Source of the DNA: Pseudomonadota bacterium
Lineage (GTDB): Bacteria > Pseudomonadota > Alphaproteobacteria > Acetobacterales > Acetobacteraceae
Assembly (NCBI GenBank): GCA_021845595.1
Contig: JAJZVV010000015.1
Span: 1-64,000, forward strand
Direction of reading: 5' to 3'
Length of the DNA: 64,000 nt
The position numbers and the translations under genes were made by a program. The notes under the pieces are model-generated. The model was not told the origin of the DNA. It saw only the letters and a list, made by a program, of their open reading frames with translations, and made no database searches. Positions 17,000 through 26,803 of the stretch are shown here, in pieces. How positions within the stretch are numbered: the stretch's first letter is position 1; every line of letters begins with the position of its first letter.

Positions 17000-17700
17000 C
17001 GGTCTTGTCCTTCCTGCGTCAGCGTTTTGCGCGCCCATAGCGCGAACACCACCGCCAGCACCGTGGCGAGGCCGAACCAGGTCAGCGCGTAGGAGAGATG
17101 GTCGTTCGGCGGCCGCGGCATGGCCAGCGCCGGCTGCGGCACCGCCCCGGCGGGCAGCGGCTCCGGCGCCAGCACCACCAGCGTGTAGGGCGCAAGACCG
17201 GGGAGGCCGAGCACCGCGCCGATGGCGGCGGGGTCGAGCGTGTAGACATGCCGCCCCGGCGCGTCGTCACGCGGGCTGAGCCAGCCGGGATGTTCGGGCG
17301 GGCGCAGGAAGCCGGTCAGGCTGGTCTCCGCGCCCCCCGCCGGCGCCGATCCGGGCGTCAGGAGCCACCCCTCGGGCGCCCATCCGAGATCGACCAGCAG
17401 CGGCGACGACGCACCGCGCTCCAGCACCGCCAGCACCTGCGCGCCCATGCGCCCGTCGCGCACCTCGGCGCCGTAGCGTGCGGTGAGATCGGTGCGCAGC
17501 CGGCCGGCGACGGTGACGCGCTGGAACGGATCGGACCGGTCCACCGCCGCCAGCGGCGCCGGCGGGCGCGCCACGGCGGCGTCGATCTCGGCCAGCAGCG
17601 CCTGCTTCCAGGCCAGACGATGCAGCTGCCAGACGCCGAGCCCCATGAGCGTGGCGAACATGGCGAGGCTCATCAGCCCGGGCCCGAGGAGCCGGCGCAT
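16996..17700 (-). CDS. SURF1 family cytochrome oxidase assembly protein
   Basis: This 234-residue protein has two membrane helices, one at the N-terminus (MSLAMFATLMGLGVWQLHRL) and one near the C-terminus (ALTWFGLATVLAVVFALWA), with a soluble periplasmic loop between them, the SURF1/Shy1 topology. LLVDLGWAP matches the family core motif. SURF1 supports heme a insertion into subunit I of aa3 oxidases, fitting its place downstream of the oxidase genes. The start at 17700 (MRRLLGPG) falls just after the DUF983 stop. Confidence 0.93.
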   Translation of the reverse strand: MRRLLGPGLMSLAMFATLMGLGVWQLHRLAWKQALLAEIDAAVARPPAPLAAVDRSDPFQRVTVAGRLRTDLTARYGAEVRDGRMGAQVLAVLERGASSPLLVDLGWAPEGWLLTPGSAPAGGAETSLTGFLRPPEHPGWLSPRDDAPGRHVYTLDPAAIGAVLGLPGLAPYTLVVLAPEPLPAGAVPQPALAMPRPPNDHLSYALTWFGLATVLAVVFALWARKTLTQEGQDR

Positions 17701-17710
17701 CACGCCGCCG

Positions 17711-18070
17711 TCAGAGCCCCATCTCGGTGGCACGATGGCGGAATTGCAGGGCGACCAGCGCGGCCTTGATCGGGCGCAGCAGCCCGATCGCGGCGGGGAA
17801 CGTGACGACGGGCCAGAGGATGGCGTGGACCCAGAGCGGCGGGGCGAAGGTGAATTCCACCCAGAAGGCGAGGCCGACGACGACGGCGCCGAGCACCAGC
17901 GTCACCGCCACCGCCGGGCCATCGCCGGCGTCATGGGCGCGGAGGTCGAGCCCGCAGACCGGACAGGCGTCGCGGATCGTCAGCACGCCGTCGAAAATCC
18001 GCCCCTCGCCGCAGCGTGGGCAGCGCCCGAGCAGCGCCGCCCGCAGCACCGAGATGGCCGGCTCGGCCAT
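17711..18070 (-). CDS. DUF983 zinc-ribbon membrane protein
   Basis: This 119-residue protein has two CxxC pairs, CPRCG near residue 17 and CPVCG near 37, giving a zinc ribbon, followed by two hydrophobic helices. This is the DUF983 architecture, which very often sits between oxidase subunit III and SURF1 in alphaproteobacteria. A role in oxidase biogenesis is likely from context but not established. Confidence 0.9.
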   Translation of the reverse strand: MAEPAISVLRAALLGRCPRCGEGRIFDGVLTIRDACPVCGLDLRAHDAGDGPAVAVTLVLGAVVVGLAFWVEFTFAPPLWVHAILWPVVTFPAAIGLLRPIKAALVALQFRHRATEMGL

Positions 18071-18089
18071 TCAAGCCGGCCCGCCCATC

Positions 18090-18944
18090 TCAGCCGGCCG
18101 TGACCGGGCCGGCGCCCCACCAGTAGATGCAGGAGAACAGGAACAGCCAGACGACATCGACGAAGTGCCAGTACCAGGCCGCCGCCTCGAAGCCGAAATG
18201 CCGCTCCGGCGTGAACTGCCCGGCGCGGGCGCGGAAGAAGCAGACGATGAGGAACAGCGTGCCGACGATGACATGGAAGCCGTGGAACCCGGTGGCGAGG
18301 AAGAACACCGAGGGATAGACGCTGCCGCCGAAAGCGAACGGGGAATGGGCGTATTCGTTGGCCTGCAGCGCGGTGAAGCAGAGGCCGAGCACGACGGTGA
18401 GGCCGAGGCCGCGCACCAGCCCGGAGCGGTTGCCGGCGAGCAGGGAGTGGTGCGCCCAGGTGACCGTGGTGCCCGAGAGCAGCAGGATCATGGTGTTGAG
18501 GAACGGCACCGCGAACGGCGCGATGGTGATGATGCCCTCCGGCGGCCAGACCAGCGCCTTGGCGCCGGAGACGTGCTCCGGGAACAGCGCGAAGTTGAAA
18601 TAGGCCCAGAAGAAGGCGACGAAGAACATCACCTCGCTGGAGATGAACAGCAGCATGCCGTAGCGCAGGCCGAGCCGGACCACCGGCGAGTGCAGCCCCG
18701 GCGTGCGGCTTTCCCGGAGCACGTCCCGCCACCACACGAACATCGTCGCCAGCACCACGGCCAGGCCGATGATCAGCATCGTGTAGTTCTTGTAGTGCGC
18801 GACGAAGATGATGCCGAGCACGGTGAACAGGCCACCGACCGCGCCGACGATCGGCCACGGGCTGGGATCGACCAGATGGTAGGGCTGCTTCAGCCCCGAA
18901 CTCATCGCCGGCGCCTGGTCATGGGTGTCGCTGATGCTGCTCAT
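18090..18944 (-). CDS. ctaE: Cytochrome c oxidase subunit III
   Basis: This is the seven-helix subunit III of the aa3 oxidase, 284 residues. Recognisable segments are QPYHLVDPSPWP at the N-terminus, EVMFFVAFFWAYFN, the conserved GFHGFHVIVGT, and the C-terminal AAWYWHFVDVVWLFLFSCIYWWG. It supports proton uptake and stability of the catalytic subunit. In many alphaproteobacteria ctaG precedes it; here the preceding gene is the 50-codon CoxF-like ORF with hairpins between. Confidence 0.97.
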   Translation of the reverse strand: MSSISDTHDQAPAMSSGLKQPYHLVDPSPWPIVGAVGGLFTVLGIIFVAHYKNYTMLIIGLAVVLATMFVWWRDVLRESRTPGLHSPVVRLGLRYGMLLFISSEVMFFVAFFWAYFNFALFPEHVSGAKALVWPPEGIITIAPFAVPFLNTMILLLSGTTVTWAHHSLLAGNRSGLVRGLGLTVVLGLCFTALQANEYAHSPFAFGGSVYPSVFFLATGFHGFHVIVGTLFLIVCFFRARAGQFTPERHFGFEAAAWYWHFVDVVWLFLFSCIYWWGAGPVTAG

Positions 18945-18975
18945 GCCGTTTCCGTTCCATTCAACTCCGAGATCC

Positions 18976-19025
18976 GCCCCGGTTGGGGGCGCATCATGAT
19001 CAAAACCAAGCCCCGTTCAAGGGGC
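18976..19025 (-). terminator. Two small hairpins with a U-rich tail between oxidase genes
   Basis: Reading the minus strand, a 5-bp GC stem (19025-19021 with 19014-19010, gcccc/ggggc) is followed by the T-rich ttggtttt, and a second gcccc/ggggc-type hairpin lies at 18990-18976. They fall between the CoxF-like gene and ctaE and could cause partial termination inside the operon. The stems are short, so this is tentative. Confidence 0.4.
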
Positions 19026-19038
19026 GCCGGCGCCGGCC

Positions 19039-19191
19039 TCAACTCCGGTGCCCCAGCTTCACCAGGGTCATGGCGTAGAACAGCACCGACAGCCCGATCA
19101 GCACCGCGAGCAGCGCCCAGTTGCGGCCCCGACGACGGCGCGCCGCTGCCTCGGCCGGGGTTTCGCTGGGCCGCTCCACGCTCGCGCTCAC
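19039..19191 (-). CDS. CoxF-like small membrane protein
   Basis: This 50-residue protein starts with GTG at 19191, overlapping the ctaB stop (GTGA). A charged N-terminus with an arginine run (residues 18-23) precedes one hydrophobic helix (about 25-44, ending [10 protein letters not shown]). A short single-span ORF at exactly this place, after ctaB, is typical of alphaproteobacterial oxidase operons (often named CoxF), where ctaG usually follows. The assignment rests on position, topology and the [10 protein letters not shown] ending. Confidence 0.8.
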   Translation of the reverse strand: MSASVERPSETPAEAAARRRRGRNWALLAVLIGLSVLFYAMTLVKLGHRS

Positions 19192-20183
19192 CCCGCCCAC
19201 CCGCCGAGACGATCGACGACGAGGGCGGCGAAGATCAGGAACAGATAGAGGATCGAGAACCGGAAGGCGGCTTTCGCCGGCGCGTCGCCGGTCCGGCTGA
19301 CGCCGCGCTCATCCTGCGCATCGCGCAGCACGCGCCAGGCGCTGAACAGGAAGAAGCCGCCGAGCACCGCAGCCGAGGCGCCGTAGATCGCGCCGGCGCG
19401 GCCGAGCGCCCAGGGCAGCAGCGACAGCGGCACCAGCACCAGCGTGTAGAGCATCACCTGCCGCCGCGTCTCCCGCGCACCGGCGACGACGGGCAGCATC
19501 GGCACGCCGGCGCGGGCATAGTCGGCATGGGCGAACAGCGACAGCGACCAGAAATGCGGCGGTGTCCAGATGAAGATCAGCGCGAACATCAGCACCGGCA
19601 GCAGATCCACCGACCCCGTCACCGCCGCCCACCCGATCACCGGGGGAAACGCGCCGGCGGCGCCGCCGATGACGATGTTCTGCGGCGTCCGCCGCTTCAG
19701 CCACATGGTGTAGACGAAGACATAGAACGCGATCGAGAGCGCCAGCACAGCAGCGGCGACGGCGTTTGTCGCCAGCCCCATCAGCATCACGGCGGCGACG
19801 GAGAGGGTGACGCCGAAGCCCAGCGCCGCCTCCGGCGCGATCCGCCCGGCGGGCACCGGCCGCTGCGCCGTGCGCCGCATCAGCGCATCGATGTCGCGGT
19901 CGTACCACATGTTGATCGCCCCCGCCGCCCCGGCCCCGACCGCGATGGCGAGGATCGCCGCCAGCGCCAGGACCGGGTTCAGCGACCCCGGCGCGAGCAG
20001 CAGCCCGACCAGCCCGGTGAAGACGACGAGCGACATCACCCGCGGCTTGAGCAGGGCGAACCAGTCGGCCGCGCTCGATTCGCCGAGCATGACCGGGTCG
20101 GCGAAGACGCCCTCCGGAGCGGGAACCGACCGGGCGACGCCCATCCCCCGGTCGGCGAGCAGCGCAGTCGAGTCGCGCATCAT
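19188..20183 (-). CDS. ctaB: Protoheme IX farnesyltransferase (heme O synthase)
   Basis: This UbiA-superfamily prenyltransferase converts heme B to heme O, the precursor of heme A for the oxidase. The first Asp-rich motif [15 protein letters not shown] and the following RPVPAGRI are diagnostic. Several further membrane helices and [17 protein letters not shown]-like segments fit the family. The start at 20183 (MMRDS) is chosen because it lies just after the ctaD stop at 20188, giving 331 residues. Confidence 0.96.
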   Translation of the reverse strand: MMRDSTALLADRGMGVARSVPAPEGVFADPVMLGESSAADWFALLKPRVMSLVVFTGLVGLLLAPGSLNPVLALAAILAIAVGAGAAGAINMWYDRDIDALMRRTAQRPVPAGRIAPEAALGFGVTLSVAAVMLMGLATNAVAAAVLALSIAFYVFVYTMWLKRRTPQNIVIGGAAGAFPPVIGWAAVTGSVDLLPVLMFALIFIWTPPHFWSLSLFAHADYARAGVPMLPVVAGARETRRQVMLYTLVLVPLSLLPWALGRAGAIYGASAAVLGGFFLFSAWRVLRDAQDERGVSRTGDAPAKAAFRFSILYLFLIFAALVVDRLGGWAG

Positions 20184-20187
20184 GCCC

Positions 20188-21873
<1,686 letters not shown>

Positions 21874-21904
21874 TCATGTCAGACGATCATAATAAGCGGG
21901 CGTC

Positions 21905-22750
21905 TCAGGGCTGCAATTGCGCCATCTGCGCGCGCGCGCCGGCCGGCTGGATCTGCGAATTCTGCTGCGCCTTGGCCTTCTTCGCCCATTCGGCGAACTC
22001 GGCCTCCGGCACCGCCTTGATGGCGATCGGCATGATGCTGTGGCCGGTGCCGCAGATCTGATTGCACTCGCCATAATACGTGCCGGGCTTGTCGATCCGC
22101 ACCCAGGTCTCGATCGTCCGCCCGGGGATGGCGTAGCGCTGCACGCCGAGGCTCGGGATGAAGAAGCTGTGGATGACGTCGGCGCTCGTGGTCAGGATGC
22201 GGATGTCCTTCCCCACCGGCAGCACCGCCGGCGCATCGACATCGAGCAGGCGGAGCTGGCCGGGCTTGAGATCGTCGTCCGACACGCCATGGCTGTCGAA
22301 ATCGAGCCCGCCCTGGTCGGGGTAGGAATATTGCCAGTACCACTGGTGCGCCGTGACCTTCAGCGTCAGCGCCGGATCGTGCGTGCGGTCCTCGAAATAC
22401 ACCAGACGGAACGAGGGGATGGCGATGACCACCAGGATCAGCACTGGCAGCACCGTCCACAGCACCTCGATCAGCGTGTTGTGGCTGTTGCGCGAGGGCA
22501 CCGGGTTGCGCTTGGCGCTGTAGCGGTAGAGCACCCAGCCCAGCAGCCCGGCCACGAAGATCGTGATCAGCGTGATGATCACCAGCACGAAATCGTGCAG
22601 CGCGATGATCTCGCGCTTCACCGGGCTGAAGCCCGGCTGCATGCCGATCTCCCACGGGGTCGGCGTCTGCGCGAGCGCGGCGTGCGCGCCGGCGAGGAGC
22701 ATCATGACGGGTAACAGAAGTGCGGCAGGGCGCCGCGCCAGAAGATTCAT
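21905..22750 (-). CDS. ctaC: Cytochrome c oxidase subunit II
   Basis: This is the CuA-bearing electron-entry subunit, 281 residues. A signal peptide (1-27, cleavage after ALAQ) precedes two membrane helices (about 48-70 and 93-115) and the periplasmic cupredoxin domain. The CuA ligands are in YYGECNQICGTGHSIM with the upstream DVIHSF histidine. HQWYWQYSYPD is the aromatic electron-entry region. It is the first gene of the oxidase operon; the 120 bp upstream should hold the promoter. Confidence 0.98.
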   Translation of the reverse strand: MNLLARRPAALLLPVMMLLAGAHAALAQTPTPWEIGMQPGFSPVKREIIALHDFVLVIITLITIFVAGLLGWVLYRYSAKRNPVPSRNSHNTLIEVLWTVLPVLILVVIAIPSFRLVYFEDRTHDPALTLKVTAHQWYWQYSYPDQGGLDFDSHGVSDDDLKPGQLRLLDVDAPAVLPVGKDIRILTTSADVIHSFFIPSLGVQRYAIPGRTIETWVRIDKPGTYYGECNQICGTGHSIMPIAIKAVPEAEFAEWAKKAKAQQNSQIQPAGARAQMAQLQP

Positions 22751-22870
22751 CGGCCGTCCATCCCGGGTTCGAGGTGCCGGGCCATCTCCCCCCCGGCAGC
22801 AGAGTGTCTGGGCTAGCCGACAAGCCGGCCCAGATCAAGATACCACGCCGTCAGTCCGCCGCGCGGAGCA

Positions 22871-23530
22871 TCAGTTCGGCAGGCGGATCAAGGTGAAGAG
22901 CCCGAACGGCGACATCGCGCGCGGCTCGGCCTGGGTGCGGTCCTCGGGGCCGAGCAGTGCCTCGATGAGGAAATCCGGGTGCCAGCCGAGCGCGCGCGAG
23001 GCCGGCGCCAGCGCCCGCTCCGCCCACCAGCGCGGCCCGCGCTCGGCGGCGAAGTGGTTGATGAACAGGAGCGTTCCGCCGGGGCGCACGACGCGGCGCA
23101 TCTCGGCCAGCAGCCGGCGCGGATGCGGCACCACGGAGGCGACGAACATCGCCACCGCGATGTCGAACGACGCGTCCGCGAAGTTGGTCGCCTCCGCGTC
23201 CATCTCCAGGAGCGCCTCCACCTGCCCCAGCCGCAGCGCGGCAACGCGCGCGCGCGCCTGGGCCAGCATCTCGCCGGAGAGATCGATGCCGGTGACGCGC
23301 TTGCCCGGCGCGTAGCGCGGCAGCGACAAGCCGGTTCCCACACCCACCTCAAGGACACGCTCGCCGGGCAGGCGGTTGATCTCGGCCACGGTCTGGCGCC
23401 GCGCGCGCGCGGTGATGCTGCCGAAGGAGGCATCGTAGATGCGCGCCCAGCGCCGATAGGCGGCGCGGACGGCGTCGGCATCGAGCGCGGCGCGCGGGGC
23501 GATCGGGCGCGTGGACAGAGCGTCGCTCAT
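22871..23530 (-). CDS. SAM-dependent methyltransferase, PmtA-like (phosphatidylethanolamine N-methyltransferase)
   Basis: This class I methyltransferase has 219 residues. The SAM-binding motif I is VLEVGVGTGLSLP, motif II the acidic GIDLSGEM, and the post-motif VVRPGGTLLFINHF. The N-terminal YRRWARIYDASFG and overall length match the Rhodobacter-type PmtA that makes phosphatidylcholine from phosphatidylethanolamine. A ubiquinone/menaquinone-type methyltransferase is the alternative. The start at 23530 follows an aggagg site. Confidence 0.8.
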   Translation of the reverse strand: MSDALSTRPIAPRAALDADAVRAAYRRWARIYDASFGSITARARRQTVAEINRLPGERVLEVGVGTGLSLPRYAPGKRVTGIDLSGEMLAQARARVAALRLGQVEALLEMDAEATNFADASFDIAVAMFVASVVPHPRRLLAEMRRVVRPGGTLLFINHFAAERGPRWWAERALAPASRALGWHPDFLIEALLGPEDRTQAEPRAMSPFGLFTLIRLPN

Positions 23531-23570
23531 CCGACTTGGTCCTCCTGGCGATGGGCTCGCCGGCACAGTG

Positions 23571-24473
23571 TCATCCCGGGCCTTCCCCCGCCGCCGGCGG
23601 AGGCTTTCCGGACGCGAACGCGAGCAGGCCGGCGGCGGCGATTACCACGGCGCCGCCGGCAGTGTAACCGTCCAGTCTTTCGCCGAACAGGGCCAGACCG
23701 CTGAGACTGGCCCAGATCATCTGCGAATAGCTGAGCGGCGCGAGCAGGCTCGCCGGCGCCCGCTCGAAGGCCAGCACGAGCAGGAAATGGCTGACCCCGC
23801 CGAGCAGCCCGACCAGCCCGAGCAGCAGCCATTCGAACGGCAGCGGCGCCGTCCAGACCAGCGGCACCAGCGCCGAGGTGACCAGCGCCGGCCACAGCCC
23901 GGTCTGCAGGATGGTCGTGGGCGAGGTATCGACCCCGGCCAGGCGGCGGGTGAGGACGTGATAGACGGCATAGACCGCGGCCGAGCCGAGCGCGAGGAAC
24001 GCCGACGGCGGCAGGCCGGACCCGCCCGGGCGCAGCACGATCACCACTCCGGCGAGCCCGATCGCCACCGCCGCCCAGCGCCGGCGGCCGACGGCCTCCT
24101 TCAGCCACGCCGCCGCCAGCCCGACGGTGAGCAGCGGCGCGGTGAAATTGATCGCCGTCACCGTGGCCAGCGGCGCGTGCGCCACGGCGGCGGCAGTGAA
24201 CAAATTGGATCCGGCAAGGGCGAAACTCCGCAGCACCTGCAGCCGCGGCGCGCGCGGCCACAGCCGCAGCCGCTGGCCGGCGAGCGGCAGCGCCGCACCC
24301 ATCACCAAAGTGTGCACGGTGAAGCGCGCCCACGTCACCTGCAGCACCGGCAGATGCGCCACGAGCCGCTTGGTGCACACGTCCATCGCCGCGAACAGCA
24401 GCACCGCGACCAGATACAGCGCGATGCCCGCCCGCAACCCACCCCGCGCGCCTCTCCGCGCGAGCCGGTCCAT
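23571..24473 (-). CDS. EamA/DMT family transporter
   Basis: This protein has about 300 residues and ten predicted membrane helices in two EamA repeats, typical of drug/metabolite exporters. VTWARFTVHTLVMG and AVTAINFTAPLLTVGLAA are characteristic of the first repeat. The substrate is unknown. ATG at 24473 is used; a GTG lies two codons upstream. It is downstream of cspA on the same strand with a 52-bp gap. Confidence 0.88.
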   Translation of the reverse strand: MDRLARRGARGGLRAGIALYLVAVLLFAAMDVCTKRLVAHLPVLQVTWARFTVHTLVMGAALPLAGQRLRLWPRAPRLQVLRSFALAGSNLFTAAAVAHAPLATVTAINFTAPLLTVGLAAAWLKEAVGRRRWAAVAIGLAGVVIVLRPGGSGLPPSAFLALGSAAVYAVYHVLTRRLAGVDTSPTTILQTGLWPALVTSALVPLVWTAPLPFEWLLLGLVGLLGGVSHFLLVLAFERAPASLLAPLSYSQMIWASLSGLALFGERLDGYTAGGAVVIAAAGLLAFASGKPPPAAGEGPG

Positions 24474-24525
24474 GGTCACGACGCCACCCGCCCGCCGGAC
24501 CGACCGGCAGGCAGCGCCGGAGACC

Positions 24526-24735
24526 TCAGTCCGCCTTGGCCAGATTCACCGCGGCAGCGCGTCCGTTCTGCTGCTGCTCGATGTCGAAGCCGATCTTCTG
24601 GCCTTCGTTGAGGCTGCGCATGCCGGCGCGCTGCACGGCGCTGATATGCACGAACACGTCCTTGCCACCGGTATCCGGCGCAATGAACCCGTAGCCCTTG
24701 GTTGGATTGAACCACTTCACGGTGCCCTGCGGCAT
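24526..24735 (-). CDS. cspA: Cold-shock domain protein
   Basis: This 69-residue OB-fold nucleic acid-binding protein has RNP1 as KGYGFI and RNP2 as [20 protein letters not shown] at the N-terminus is diagnostic. The start at 24735 (MPQGTVKW) gives the standard CspA length; the longer in-frame extension is not conserved. It probably acts as an RNA chaperone. Confidence 0.95.
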   Translation of the reverse strand: MPQGTVKWFNPTKGYGFIAPDTGGKDVFVHISAVQRAGMRSLNEGQKIGFDIEQQQNGRAAAVNLAKAD

Positions 24736-24965
24736 CGCCCCGTCGCCTTTCTGTTGCGGGCGGACCGGTCTCGCGGCCGTTTGCGCCCTTCTGAACGCCA
24801 GGCGCGCCGACACCCTCCGCACGCGCCCCTCCCCTTGGCAGCGCATGGTCCGGTTTCAGTGCCCGGACCCCGCCACCAAACGGAACGATACGCTGCGGCG
24901 AAAGGCGATGCAACGACCGCGTGTGCCGCCGGCCACCAAAGAGCGCCGTCGCCACGCGCGGGCCG

Positions 24966-25055
24966 CAGCCAGACCGGGGGCAGCCAGACCGGGGGCAGCC
25001 AGACCGGGGGCAGCCAGTGCGGGGGCAGCCAGTGCGGGGGCAGCCAGACCGGGGG
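24966..25055. repeat. Six-copy 15-bp tandem repeat
   Basis: Units 1-3 and 6 read cagccagaccggggg and units 4-5 read cagccagtgcggggg. They lie just after the 3' end of gcrA and upstream of cspA. The array is open in more than one frame because the period is 15, which explains the spurious ORFs over it. Confidence 0.95.
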
Positions 25056-25069
25056 GCGCGGGCCACCGC

Positions 25070-25720
25070 TCAGGCAGCTTCCTCGCGCCGATCCCGAACC
25101 TTCACATAGGCCACCTGGGCGTGCTCGGCGCAGTATGGCTTGCCGGTTACCGCCGCGGCGTCGCAGAAGTGGAAATCCTTGGTGCCGGGATCGCCGATCG
25201 GCCAGCAGCAGGCGACCAGGCGCGTCGAGCGCGGCATCGGGCGGCTGACCTCGACGGAGCGCAGCCGCGCCGGCGGCCGCGCGCCCCCCCGGGCCGCTTC
25301 GCCCCGAGCCGCTTCACCCTGAGGCGCCGCCGCGGCCGGCGGCTGGGCTGCGGCGGGCTGGGCTGCGGCGGGCTGGGCTGCGGCGGGCTGGGCTGCGGCG
25401 GGCGGCGGCTCCATCCTCGCATCCGGCACCTGGGCTGGCGTCCGACTCAGCGTCGGACCGTGCGGACCCTGCGCCGAAGTGGGTGCGCCGAGCATCGTGC
25501 CCGCCGGCAGCGCGGTGGCGCCGCCCCGCCGACGAGGCGCGGCGGCGGGGCGTTCCGCCGGCCGGCGGATCGGCGATGGCCGCGCCGGCAGATCCAGCCG
25601 GTGCGCCTTGCCGATCACCGCGTTCTTCGACAGCCCGAGCCGGCGGCCGATTTCCGCCGTCGGCAGGCCCTCCGACCAGAAGGCGCGCAGACTCCCGATG
25701 ACTTCCTCGGTCCACTCCAT
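25070..25720 (-). CDS. gcrA: GcrA family cell-cycle regulator
   Basis: This 216-residue protein has the GcrA N-terminal DNA-binding domain (residues 1-45, WTEEVIGSLRAFWSEGLPTA then GLSKNAVIGKAHRL). It then has a disordered Pro/Ala linker that includes four PAAAQ units, and the conserved C-terminal domain with CCWPIGDPG, FHFC and PYCAEHAQVAY. GcrA binds sigma70 holoenzyme and acts at promoters with methylated GANTC. The linker is longer than in Caulobacter GcrA because of the repeat. The start follows a ggagg site. Confidence 0.95.
   Translation of the reverse strand: MEWTEEVIGSLRAFWSEGLPTAEIGRRLGLSKNAVIGKAHRLDLPARPSPIRRPAERPAAAPRRRGGATALPAGTMLGAPTSAQGPHGPTLSRTPAQVPDARMEPPPAAAQPAAAQPAAAQPAAAQPPAAAAPQGEAARGEAARGGARPPARLRSVEVSRPMPRSTRLVACCWPIGDPGTKDFHFCDAAAVTGKPYCAEHAQVAYVKVRDRREEAA
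25341..25400 (-). repeat. Four-copy 15-bp tandem repeat inside gcrA
   Basis: Four exact units of ggctgggctgcggcg encode repeated AAAQP pentapeptides in the linker of GcrA. Unit number should vary by slippage without changing frame. Confidence 0.93.
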
Positions 25721-25767
25721 ATCGTGGTCCTCCAGCGAAACCGACCACTACATACAGTAGGTCAGCC

Positions 25768-25772
25768 GAGTC
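25768..25772. promoter_or_regulatory. GANTC site upstream of gcrA
   Basis: A GAGTC site (CcrM methylation target) lies 48 bp before the gcrA start codon, within the likely promoter. GcrA and CcrM methylation control cell-cycle promoters in alphaproteobacteria, so autoregulation is plausible. A single site can occur by chance. Confidence 0.4.
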
Positions 25773-25844
25773 GCTCAACCGGGCAGACGACGAAAAGTTG
25801 TGGAAAACTGGGGTCTCTGCGCGTCCAGGCTGTAGCCACGCGTA

Positions 25845-25866
25845 AACGCCGCGCTGTCGCGGCGTT
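25845..25866. terminator. Perfect hairpin between gcrA and tatA
   Basis: A 9-bp perfect stem, aacgccgcg/cgcggcgtt, with a 4-nt loop lies about 30 bp after the tatA stop in the direction of tatA transcription. No clear T tract follows. It probably ends the tatA transcript. Confidence 0.5.
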
Positions 25867-25895
25867 CAACCCAAGCCGAGGCCGCCCCTTGCGGG

Positions 25896-26147
25896 TCAGC
25901 CCGAATGCGCGGCGGTGGTCCCCTGGGTCGTCTTGTTCGCCGCGGCAGCGCCGGGGCCACTGATCGAGCCGGCCGGACGCTCGCCGGAGGCCTCCATCGA
26001 AGCGTCCGGCTCGTCCGCCATGTTCTTCTTGAAAGCCTTGATGCCCTTGGCGAAATCGCCCATCAGCCCGCTCACTTTGCCGCCGCCGAACAGCAGCAGC
26101 ACGACCATGAGCACGACCAGCCAGTGCCAGATGCTTAAGCTACCCAT
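25896..26147 (-). CDS. tatA: Sec-independent translocase protein TatA
   Basis: This 83-residue protein has a short N-terminal helix ([21 protein letters not shown]), the GGGK hinge (in place of the common FGxGKLP) and an amphipathic helix ending GFKKN-like ([11 protein letters not shown]), then a disordered tail. It forms the pore of the twin-arginine translocase. The start at 26147 follows ggaacg/ggagg. No tatB or tatC follows, so these lie elsewhere. Confidence 0.9.
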   Translation of the reverse strand: MGSLSIWHWLVVLMVVLLLFGGGKVSGLMGDFAKGIKAFKKNMADEPDASMEASGERPAGSISGPGAAAANKTTQGTTAAHSG

Positions 26148-26251
26148 CGTTCCTCCGAAGCCGGGGGTGTTCCCGGACCATGGACTTGGACCGAGGCCGC
26201 GCCAGATGCAACGACTTTCCTCCAACGGCCGGCCATGTCAAGCACGCGCCC

Positions 26252-26803
26252 TCACTCGCGCACCGAAGCCGCCGCGGCCGGCGCCTCGGCGAGGATCGCC
26301 GCCCGGCTCGGCGGAGGGTCGGGCAGGATGAACCCGTAGGTGGCGAACACCGTCTCGCCCATGCGGCCGAGCGGCGGCCACCACACCCGCACCGCGCTCC
26401 AGTCATTGGCCGCCGACACGTCCTCCACCGGCTGGTCCAGGCTCACCTCGCCATGCGCCCAGTTGGCGTGGGTGACCAGGATCTGGCGGGCGGAGAGAAC
26501 CCGCGAGACCACGGCGACATGGCCGCGCGGCAGGCGCCGGCTGCGATGGAACACCAGCAGCGCGCCCTCCGCCGGCCGGCGCGTCTCGCCGTAGCGGCCG
26601 GCGGCGCTGCGCCACCAGCTGTCGCTGTCGCCGCTGAGCGCGACGCCGGTGATGCGGCGGGCGAAGGGGACGCAGTCCACACGCCCGACCCGCCAGCTCG
26701 CGCCGGCCGGCGCCGGCGCGGGCGGCGGCACCGGCCCGGCGCAGGCGGCGAGCGCCGCCAGCGCCAGGACGAGCGGCCAGCGCCAGGGTTCCGCGCGCCT
26801 CAG
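26252..26803 (-). CDS. CHAP-domain lipoprotein (putative amidase)
   Basis: The CHAP fold is shown by VDCVPFARRI (nucleophile Cys) and RGHVAVVSRVL (His), with THANW supplying a third polar residue; such proteins cleave peptidoglycan amide or peptide bonds. Only codons after GTG 26731 have a conventional start, but the frame continues upstream to a lipoprotein signal with LVLALAALAAC. No ATG, GTG or TTG precedes that signal before the in-frame stop at 26828-26830. The likely start is therefore CTG at 26803, overlapping the CoA-transferase stop, with ggggag upstream. This gives 183 residues. The domain call is firm, the start is not. Confidence 0.75.
   Translation of the reverse strand: MRRAEPWRWPLVLALAALAACAGPVPPPAPAPAGASWRVGRVDCVPFARRITGVALSGDSDSWWRSAAGRYGETRRPAEGALLVFHRSRRLPRGHVAVVSRVLSARQILVTHANWAHGEVSLDQPVEDVSAANDWSAVRVWWPPLGRMGETVFATYGFILPDPPPSRAAILAEAPAAAASVRE

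Noticed and set aside
18945-19038. Remnant of ctaG between the CoxF-like gene and ctaE
   Set aside because: The gap is only 94 bp with small hairpins and no piece of Cox11-like sequence in any frame.
24966-25055. CRISPR array
   Set aside because: The 15-bp units follow each other directly with no spacers, and no cas gene is present.
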